Shown piece after piece: positions 1 through 5,026 of a stretch of 5,026 bases of DNA. The DNA is from Pedobacter sp. Lineage in GTDB: Bacteria; Bacteroidota; Bacteroidia; Sphingobacteriales; Sphingobacteriaceae. The stretch spans positions 1-5,026 of the forward strand of contig JAQBOT010000045.1 in assembly GCA_028287885.1 (NCBI GenBank). Reading direction: 5' to 3'. A program made the translations under genes and the position numbers. Under the pieces are notes generated by a model. It saw only the letters and a program-made list of their open reading frames with translations, ran no database searches and was not told the origin of the DNA. How positions within the stretch are numbered: the first letter of the stretch is position 1; the number at the start of each line of letters is the position of its first letter.

Positions 1-659
1 TACATAATGGAGACATCGCTGTTCGGCAGTTGACACTAACAGATGACCTTGCTTTAACCTTTCCCAAGTGTGTTCTTACCGTTAACAGGCTTAATGCTTC
101 GGGGACTCTTTCTACAAATCCAAACTACGATGTAAAGACCGTCAAGGAGCTTCTGCTGAATACAAGTAACCTCCCGGCTAAGTCGAAAGAAACAGTGACA
201 CTAGAGTTAAATGTGGTGCTGACAGAACAGGATGGGGTTTTTAATAACAACGGTTACGTTCAAGGCCTTTCTGCTACTGATGGTTCACTAGTATCGGACA
301 CCTCAACAAACGGTGTAAATCCAGATCCCCTGGTTACCGGGGATATTACCCCAAGCGTTCCAACACCAGCAAAGCTGATCAAAAATCCACTATTTATTCC
401 AAAAGGCTTCTCCCCCAACAACGACGGAATACACGATAACTTTGTAATTGAAAACGCAAATGGAAGACAGATCCTTCTTGAAGTTTATAACAGGTGGGGA
501 AACCGAATTTATCGCTCTACAGATTATAAGAACAACTGGAATGGCAAGAGCACCGAGGGTATCCATGTTGGCGATGACGTGCCGGTAGGTACTTATTATT
601 ATGTTGTAGTTGTTAACAACAAAGAAAAATATGTTGGATATATAACCATCAACAAATAA
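1..659 (+). CDS. Secreted adhesin-like protein, 3' end, with T9SS type B (gliding motility-associated) C-terminal domain
   Basis: This is the C-terminal 218 residues of a larger protein; the frame is open from base 3 and the true start lies upstream. Residues about 1-115 look like one DUF11/conserved-repeat type beta-sandwich, ending in the typical motif VSDTSTNGVNPDP (97-109). A proline/threonine linker follows. Residues about 131-218 match the T9SS type B C-terminal domain (CHU_C / gliding motility-associated family): GFSPNNDG at 135-142, YNRWGN at 162-167, GTYYYVV at 196-202, and a short final strand ending ITINK. In this family the domain directs export through the T9SS to the cell surface or medium and usually depends on a PorP/SprF-type partner. 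The next gene is such a protein, and its ATG overlaps this stop codon (TAATG), which suggests translational coupling. Function of the missing N-terminal part, such as adhesin or enzyme, cannot be told. Family call is near certain; surface-adhesin role is inference. Confidence 0.93.
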   Translation, partial: HNGDIAVRQLTLTDDLALTFPKCVLTVNRLNASGTLSTNPNYDVKTVKELLLNTSNLPAKSKETVTLELNVVLTEQDGVFNNNGYVQGLSATDGSLVSDTSTNGVNPDPLVTGDITPSVPTPAKLIKNPLFIPKGFSPNNDGIHDNFVIENANGRQILLEVYNRWGNRIYRSTDYKNNWNGKSTEGIHVGDDVPVGTYYYVVVVNNKEKYVGYITINK

Positions 660-1591
660 TGAACAAACTAAATAAAATACTTCTGATCTTAATAATGCTG
701 TTGGCATGCAAATCCGTGTTGGCACAGCAAGATCCGATGTTTACCCAATATATGTTCAATACTCTGGCTATAAACCCGGCATATGCAGGAAGCCGGAATG
801 TGGTGTCGGCCACTGCTCTTGTTAGAAGCCAATGGACAGGTATTGAAGGTGCCCCAAAAACCGGTACGTTTACGATCGACGCCCCGATTATGGACAAGCG
901 GTTTGGCATTGGTTTACAACTCCTCACGGATAAGCTTGGTGTAACACAGACAAATGCTGCAGCAGTAAGCCTCGCTTATAGGATCAGATTAGATGAAGGT
1001 AGTTTAAGCTTCGGCATGCAAGGTAATGTTAGTCAATATCGTGCTGACCTTACAAGTGTTGCCTTAGGCTCGGAGAGTTCTTACGACCCGGCATTTGCAT
1101 ACAACGTAAATAAAACACTTTTCAACTTCGGAACCGGAGCATACTACAATTCGGATAGGTTCTATGTGGGGTTATCTGCACAAGATCTGGTACCAAATAG
1201 GCTCTCTACACCTAATGCGAACGGAGATCGTCTTGCCGGAAAACAGACTTTACATGTTTTTCTTTCCTCTGGATATGTTTTTCCTGTTGCCGAAGACCTT
1301 TACCTAAAGCCATCATTCCTACTCAAGTATGTTCATGGGGCACCAATACAGGGTGATATAAACGGAACGTTATGGATCAAAGATGTTATTGGAATCGGTG
1401 CTCAGTACAGAACAAGCGCAGACATAGCTGGCTTACTGGAAATTCAGGCTACTCCCCAGATCAGAATTGGATACAGTTACGACAGAGGCGTTACCAGATT
1501 GCAAAATTTCAATTCAGGTAGCCATGAGATCATGTTACGGTACGAGTTCGGATTCGAACGCGGTAAAATAATTTCACCAAGATATTTTTAA
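659..1591 (+). CDS. PorP/SprF family type IX secretion system outer-membrane protein
   Basis: A complete 310-residue protein, the usual size for the PorP/SprF family. Residues 1-22 form a signal peptide (Lys-rich start, Leu/Ile core, likely cleavage at LA|QQ). The mature start QQDPMFTQYMFN and the following NPAYAGSR are family hallmarks, as are QWTGIEGAPKT (58-68) and the closing SHEIMLRYEF and SPRYF. Alternating hydrophobic strands throughout fit an outer-membrane beta-barrel. In Flavobacterium, SprF-type proteins are needed to secrete the SprB adhesin, and type B C-terminal domains depend on such partners. This gene lies directly after a type B cargo gene with a one-base stop/start overlap, so it is probably the dedicated partner of that cargo (inference). 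The ATG at 659 is supported because it gives a complete signal peptide. Whether it also serves other cargo, as the core PorP does, cannot be decided here. No gene symbol is given because genomes carry many paralogues. Confidence 0.94.
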   Translation: MNKLNKILLILIMLLACKSVLAQQDPMFTQYMFNTLAINPAYAGSRNVVSATALVRSQWTGIEGAPKTGTFTIDAPIMDKRFGIGLQLLTDKLGVTQTNAAAVSLAYRIRLDEGSLSFGMQGNVSQYRADLTSVALGSESSYDPAFAYNVNKTLFNFGTGAYYNSDRFYVGLSAQDLVPNRLSTPNANGDRLAGKQTLHVFLSSGYVFPVAEDLYLKPSFLLKYVHGAPIQGDINGTLWIKDVIGIGAQYRTSADIAGLLEIQATPQIRIGYSYDRGVTRLQNFNSGSHEIMLRYEFGFERGKIISPRYF

Positions 1592-1601
1592 TTGCTGACT
1601 T

Positions 1602-3743
1602 ATGAAATTGATCAGGAATAAGACCCTTTGCTTATGTGTTCTTGCCTTAGTCTTCAACTTATCTCTGGTTTGCGGGCAAACAAACTATAGAGATGAGGAA
1701 GAAATCAAAAAAGCCACAGAGGAATTCAAAGCATTTAAATATGTTCCAGCTATTAATCGGCTAACTAAGATAATTGCAGTGGACACAAGCAACCTTACTG
1801 CTAAAGAAATGCTCGCCTACAGTTATAAGATGACTAACAATTATTCAGAAGCATTAAAATGGTATGAACAACTTAGCGAACAACGAAATGTAAAGCCAGA
1901 ATGGGCTTTAAATTATGCAGAACAACTCGCAATTGATCAGCAGTACGAAAGATCTGAAAATTGGTACAGAAAATACCTTGACCTCATCCCTACCGATCAG
2001 CGCGCTAAGAACTTTGCGAGAACGAAAAGAAGTATTTTTGAAAAAGACAGTGGATTTTGGAAGATCGGATACACCAATCTGAACACCCTGGGTTCTGAGT
2101 ACTCCCCTGTATATTATAATAGGGGTTTAATCTTTAGCAGCAATCGCCAGCCGGGTAAATACATCAAGCACATCTTTGAATGGGATAATACACCCTTTAC
2201 AAACTTGTTCATTGTTAATAACTTGACAAGTATCAAATCTATTAACCCCGATTCAGTAATTGAACATTCTGCTGAAATGCTGAATAAAAAGAGCAAAATC
2301 AATGACGATGACACCGCCCCTACAAGTAACGACACCAGAACCTTGGGACAGTCTGTTGCCGGCACACCATACTTAGATCCCGCTTCTTTCATCAGCACTG
2401 CAACATTCACCAAGCTTTTAAGTGGTAACGTAAATAGTAAGTACCACAACAGTTCTGCAGCCGTCTTTCCTGATGGTTCAATTATGTTTACCAGAAATAA
2501 CTATATCAAAGGTCAAACCCAAAAGAGTACGGACGGGATTATAAAATTGAAATTGTATACCGCAGATGGCCATAACTTAAAACACATTACTGAGTTTCCG
2601 TACAACAGCAATGAATACTCTGCAGGGCACCCAGCCCTTAATAAAGAAGGAAATATCTTGATATTTGCCTCTGACATGCCTGGCGGCTATGGAGGTACAG
2701 ACCTATATTTTTCTGTCCGTTCTGGTAAAGGCCCATGGACACGGCCTGTGAATTTGGGTAAAAAGATTAATACCGAGGGAAATGAGCTGTTTCCCTACTT
2801 AGACAATTTAGGGAACTTATATTTCGCATCCACTGGACATGCTGGTCTAGGCGGCTTGGATATATTTGAAGTACCGCTTAAAGAGATGAAACCCACCTCC
2901 ATGCCCAGGAATATGGGCGCGCCCATTAATTCTTCAACCGACGATTTCGGTTTGATCATTGGTGATGATGGTAAAGGCGGGTACTTTAGTTCAAATCGCA
3001 AGGGAACTGATGATATATTTGCGTTCAACAGGAGTACCAACTTAATACTCTTAAAAGGAATCGTATTTGACGCTACGACAAAAATCCCGTTACGGAACAG
3101 TAGAATTGTTATGCGTCATTTGAATGGCGCAGATACGCTAAGAACTGATTCAAGTGGGAAGTACCAAAGCGTTTTACCGAAGGACTTGGAATATGAACTT
3201 ACCGCCGAGAAGATTGGCTATGTAAAGAAGTTAAGCTTCGTAAGTTCTGTCGGTATTGATCGCGACTCAACCTTGAATCACGACATTTTTCTCCAGCGAA
3301 CTGAAACTGCCCAGCAGTATGTTTTCGATCATTGTGACTCATTAAAAAAGGTTTTTAAAGTAAAAAACATCTATTATGATCTGGACAGATCAGAGATAAG
3401 AGCCAACGCTAGGCCGGCCTTGGACGAGTTGGCTCATCTACTAAATGGACATCCGGAAATTACAATAATAACATCCAGTCACACCGACAGTCGCGCTACA
3501 GAGAAGTACAACCGTTTGCTGTCTCTACGTAGAGGTGAGTCTGCAAAAGCTTATCTCGTATCAAAAGGAATATCACCATCGAGGATTGCAATCGAGTACT
3601 ATGGCAAAACGAGACTGGTAAACAGATGTTATGAGGGTGTTCCATGTTCAGAAGACAATCAACAGCTAAACAGGCGCACAGAGTTTGACATCATTGTTAA
3701 TGGCGTTAATCTAACCCGCCTAAACTGTGAAAACGATCAATAA
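1602..3743 (+). CDS. PorE-like OmpA family protein: TPR, PD40 beta-propeller, carboxypeptidase-regulatory-like and peptidoglycan-binding domains
   Basis: A 713-residue exported periplasmic protein. Residues 1-25 form a signal peptide (cleavage likely at CG|QT). Residues about 33-145 hold about three TPR-like helical repeats. Residues about 165-475 form a PD40/WD40-like propeller, with blade motifs at YSPVYYNRGLIFSSNR (167-182), 343-370 (FASDMPGGYGGTDLYF), 394-424 (YFASTGHAGLGGLDIF) and 447-475 (YFSSNRKGTDDIF). Residues about 481-566 resemble a carboxypeptidase-regulatory-like domain. Residues about 588-700 are an OmpA C-terminal domain with SHTD at 626-629, LSLRR at 640-644 and NRRTEF at 690-695. 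Asp629 and Arg644 have the spacing of the pair that binds diaminopimelate in OmpA proteins. A Cys676/Cys682 pair before NRR is common in Bacteroidota homologues. The domain order equals that of Porphyromonas PorE, a T9SS component. The gene follows the PorP/SprF gene after 10 bases, so it probably ties that complex to peptidoglycan (inference). It ends in tandem TAA codons. There is no convincing lipobox, though Cys24 makes lipidation worth testing. Confidence 0.93.
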   Translation: MKLIRNKTLCLCVLALVFNLSLVCGQTNYRDEEEIKKATEEFKAFKYVPAINRLTKIIAVDTSNLTAKEMLAYSYKMTNNYSEALKWYEQLSEQRNVKPEWALNYAEQLAIDQQYERSENWYRKYLDLIPTDQRAKNFARTKRSIFEKDSGFWKIGYTNLNTLGSEYSPVYYNRGLIFSSNRQPGKYIKHIFEWDNTPFTNLFIVNNLTSIKSINPDSVIEHSAEMLNKKSKINDDDTAPTSNDTRTLGQSVAGTPYLDPASFISTATFTKLLSGNVNSKYHNSSAAVFPDGSIMFTRNNYIKGQTQKSTDGIIKLKLYTADGHNLKHITEFPYNSNEYSAGHPALNKEGNILIFASDMPGGYGGTDLYFSVRSGKGPWTRPVNLGKKINTEGNELFPYLDNLGNLYFASTGHAGLGGLDIFEVPLKEMKPTSMPRNMGAPINSSTDDFGLIIGDDGKGGYFSSNRKGTDDIFAFNRSTNLILLKGIVFDATTKIPLRNSRIVMRHLNGADTLRTDSSGKYQSVLPKDLEYELTAEKIGYVKKLSFVSSVGIDRDSTLNHDIFLQRTETAQQYVFDHCDSLKKVFKVKNIYYDLDRSEIRANARPALDELAHLLNGHPEITIITSSHTDSRATEKYNRLLSLRRGESAKAYLVSKGISPSRIAIEYYGKTRLVNRCYEGVPCSEDNQQLNRRTEFDIIVNGVNLTRLNCENDQ

Positions 3744-3791
3744 TAAAGCTATTAATGACGTCAACTACAAAGACTAAAACAACATCTTTTA

Positions 3792-3828
3792 AAACAGAGA
3801 AAGCTAAATGTTAAGGCTTTCTTTGTTT
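3792..3828. terminator. Probable bidirectional rho-independent terminator between convergent genes
   Basis: Bases 3792-3804 (AAACAGAGAAAGC, from the A-tract) pair with 3816-3828 to give a 13-bp stem with one G-T wobble and an 11-base loop. An A-rich/T-rich flank lies on both sides: TTTGTTT at the right edge reads as a T-tract for the + strand, and the left TTTTAAAA gives T-rich sequence for the - strand. It lies 48 bases after the OmpA gene stop and 6 bases after the sugar transferase stop on the other strand. The position between two converging genes supports use in both directions. The T-runs are only moderate, so efficiency is uncertain. Confidence 0.72.
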
Positions 3829-3834
3829 ATAAGG

Positions 3835-4932
3835 TTATACTTTTTCTTTTTGTACAATGGCCGGTATCGTGTTCAATAATATTTTAAGATCAAGCCAGAA
3901 CGAACTGTTCTTAGCATAAAAATTATCCAGCTTCTTTCGCTCACGTTCAGACATGTCTGCTTTACCCCTCCTACTAACCTGCCACAAGCCTGTTAATCCT
4001 GCCGGACCCAAAAATCTCATTGCCCATTCATTTGAAGTAAGCATTTCAGCCTCGTACAAGGGCAATGGGCGGTTTCCAACCAGGGACATATCTCCTTTTA
4101 ACACGTTGAACAATTGTGGAAGCTCATCGATACTAAACTTTCTTATAAACCTGCCGAATTTCGTAGTCCTTGGATCATTCTTTAATTTAAGAAATGTAGA
4201 TGCACCATTTTCAGATTGGTCATATTGGTTTAAATTACTTAATTGAATAAGTTCCTCACTAGCCCCAACGCGCATCGACCTAAACTTATAAAAGTCGAAG
4301 ATCCGATATCCAGCACCTACCCGCTTGCTTCTAAAGATAACAGACCCGGGAGAATCCATCTTTATTATCAGTGCTACAACGAGCAATAATGGAGAGATAA
4401 GAAGAATGGCAATAGAGGAAGTTACAACATCAAAAACCCTTTTTGGTAAAGGTGTCTTATATTTTAAATCAACTTGAGACAGATCAATTAGCTGAGGCTT
4501 AATCAACTTAAACTTCACCAGGAACTCAATTCTTTCTTGCAGGTCCCTGATTGGAAATGGAGCGATATACAAGTCATTAACCTTAGATTTCATCGCAAGC
4601 GAACGAACCTTTGGATCCTTAGTTCCTCCGAGCAGTATAACGACAAGCCCTTTGAACAAAGGATGGTGTTTTAATTTGTCTACAAAGTCAAAACATGCAA
4701 GCTCCTCATCAACCTCAAGTAAAATAACATCTGGTAAAGAAAACAATGATTGTTCCCGTAAAAAGTCCTTCATCCCTTCCAAATCCGAATACCGGTGCAC
4801 CTTAAATGCAGATGCTAAATCAGGGTAAAGTTCATCTGAGAAAGTGCTGCTGCACAATACGACAGAAATCAAATGATTAGACACAAAGTGTTCTGTTTTA
4901 ATTTCCTGCTGTATCATATTTTTTAAAAACAT
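3835..4932 (-). CDS. Polyprenol-phosphate sugar-1-phosphate transferase with N-terminal pseudo-receiver domain
   Basis: A 365-residue inner-membrane protein. Residues about 164-365 are a bacterial sugar transferase (monotopic phosphoglycosyl transferase, PglC/WcaJ C-terminal type), which moves a sugar phosphate from a nucleotide sugar to polyprenyl phosphate, the first step of exopolysaccharide, capsule or glycan assembly. Seen: KRVFDVV, a hydrophobic re-entrant helix (about 166-190) broken by Ser180-Pro181, FYKFRSM (214-220), the catalytic Asp269-Glu270 pair in SIDELPQL, SLVGNRPL (283-290; most family members have VGPRP), and GLTGLWQVSRRG. Residues about 21-140 look like a CheY-type receiver: PDVILLEVDEE (67-77) and DLYIAPFPIRDL (120-131). 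The phosphoacceptor Asp is replaced by Glu73 and the conserved Lys by Ala124, so phosphorylation is unlikely. A stop in frame at 4948-4950 limits the start to ATG 4932 or ATG 4917 (residue 6); the second follows an A-rich stretch and is equally plausible. The sugar substrate cannot be read from sequence. The start overlaps the upstream gene by 35 or 20 bases, suggesting one operon. Confidence 0.92.
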   Translation of the reverse strand: MFLKNMIQQEIKTEHFVSNHLISVVLCSSTFSDELYPDLASAFKVHRYSDLEGMKDFLREQSLFSLPDVILLEVDEELACFDFVDKLKHHPLFKGLVVILLGGTKDPKVRSLAMKSKVNDLYIAPFPIRDLQERIEFLVKFKLIKPQLIDLSQVDLKYKTPLPKRVFDVVTSSIAILLISPLLLVVALIIKMDSPGSVIFRSKRVGAGYRIFDFYKFRSMRVGASEELIQLSNLNQYDQSENGASTFLKLKNDPRTTKFGRFIRKFSIDELPQLFNVLKGDMSLVGNRPLPLYEAEMLTSNEWAMRFLGPAGLTGLWQVSRRGKADMSERERKKLDNFYAKNSSFWLDLKILLNTIPAIVQKEKV

Positions 4933-5026
4933 TAAGTATCGCTTCTTTCAATTGAGATTGATTGAAGGTTTTTGACATGAAGGCATCCAAAATAAAAGGC
5001 ATATTAGCTACACGTTCCTCTAGATT
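4898..5026 (-). CDS. C-terminal end of a probable response-regulator receiver domain protein (partial)
   Basis: Only the last 42 residues are visible; the gene continues past the right edge of the window. The frame is open from base 5026 to a TAA at 4898-4900 and is one frame away from the sugar transferase gene it overlaps. The segment FILDAFMSKTFNQSQLKEAI resembles the end of a CheY-like receiver: the fifth strand, the conserved Lys (here SKT where SKP is usual), then the last helix, finishing KKYDTAGN. It could be a single-domain response regulator or the last domain of a hybrid histidine kinase. Because it overlaps the start of the sugar transferase gene, the two are probably co-transcribed and translationally coupled. 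The short length makes the family call tentative; that this is a real coding end is supported by the in-frame continuity and the typical overlap. Confidence 0.62.
   Translation of the reverse strand, partial: NLEERVANMPFILDAFMSKTFNQSQLKEAILNVFKKYDTAGN

Noticed and set aside
325..344. GC-rich inverted repeat (ATCCCC...GGGGAT) resembling a terminator hairpin
   Set aside because: It sits inside the reading frame at the linker before the C-terminal domain, has no following T-run, and the coding frame continues intact.
659..727. Possible lipoprotein signal (LLAC) in the PorP/SprF-like protein
   Set aside because: The Cys is followed by more signal-peptide sequence and the standard cleavage before QQDPMFTQYMFN matches the family, whose members are barrels with ordinary signal peptides.
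390..927. Two open frames on the - strand (390-725 and 649-927) antisense to the T9SS cargo and PorP-like genes
   Set aside because: They lie opposite strongly supported genes, have no recognisable domain, and their translations look like random reverse-strand peptides.
1592..1601. Search for a promoter or Shine-Dalgarno site before the OmpA-family gene
   Set aside because: The 10-base gap has no purine-rich SD and is too short for a separate promoter with a leader; co-transcription is simpler.
2114..3040. Open frames on the - strand (2114-2449 and 2795-3040) inside the OmpA-family gene
   Set aside because: Both are antisense to conserved propeller coding sequence and show no family features.
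3953..4246. 97-codon open frame on the + strand opposite the sugar transferase
   Set aside because: It is antisense to the most conserved catalytic part of that gene and has no domain of its own.
4898..4935. Frameshift splitting one long receiver-sugar transferase gene
   Set aside because: The upstream frame shows a complete receiver-type ending and then a stop, and the downstream frame begins with its own receiver-like fold from the first strand, so two overlapping genes explain the sequence better.

Overview
The window looks like a chromosomal segment of a Bacteroidota bacterium. The evidence is a type IX secretion (T9SS) type B C-terminal domain, a PorP/SprF-family protein, a Bacteroidota-style TPR/propeller/OmpA protein, and gene starts without clear Shine-Dalgarno sequences. 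Moderate-to-low GC and the protein styles suggest the Sphingobacteriaceae area (Pedobacter or Mucilaginibacter-like), but that finer placement is inference only.

Positions 1-3743 (+ strand) hold a compact co-directional cluster. First is the 3' end of a large secreted protein: one extracellular beta-sandwich repeat, then the gliding-motility-associated/T9SS type B C-terminal signal. Its stop overlaps by one base the start of a PorP/SprF-family outer-membrane protein. Ten bases after that gene begins a 713-residue periplasmic protein with the PorE-like order signal peptide, TPRs, PD40 beta-propeller, carboxypeptidase-regulatory-like domain, OmpA-type peptidoglycan-binding domain. The likely division of labour is secreted adhesin-like cargo, its dedicated PorP/SprF partner, and a peptidoglycan anchor. 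The promoter lies upstream of the window.

Positions 3744-3834 form a short convergent intergenic region with one strong hairpin flanked by A- and T-tracts, probably a terminator for both strands.

Positions 3835-5026 (- strand) hold a 365-residue membrane sugar-phosphate transferase that primes polysaccharide synthesis. It carries an N-terminal receiver-like domain whose phosphorylation residues are replaced. The gene starts inside the 3' end of another gene, of which only 42 residues are visible; these look like the tail of a response-regulator receiver domain. This side looks like part of an exopolysaccharide or capsule locus.

I see no wholly new system. The least ordinary item is the pseudo-receiver/phosphoglycosyl transferase fusion overlapping a second receiver-like gene. 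No tRNA, rRNA, CRISPR, insertion sequence or attachment site was seen.
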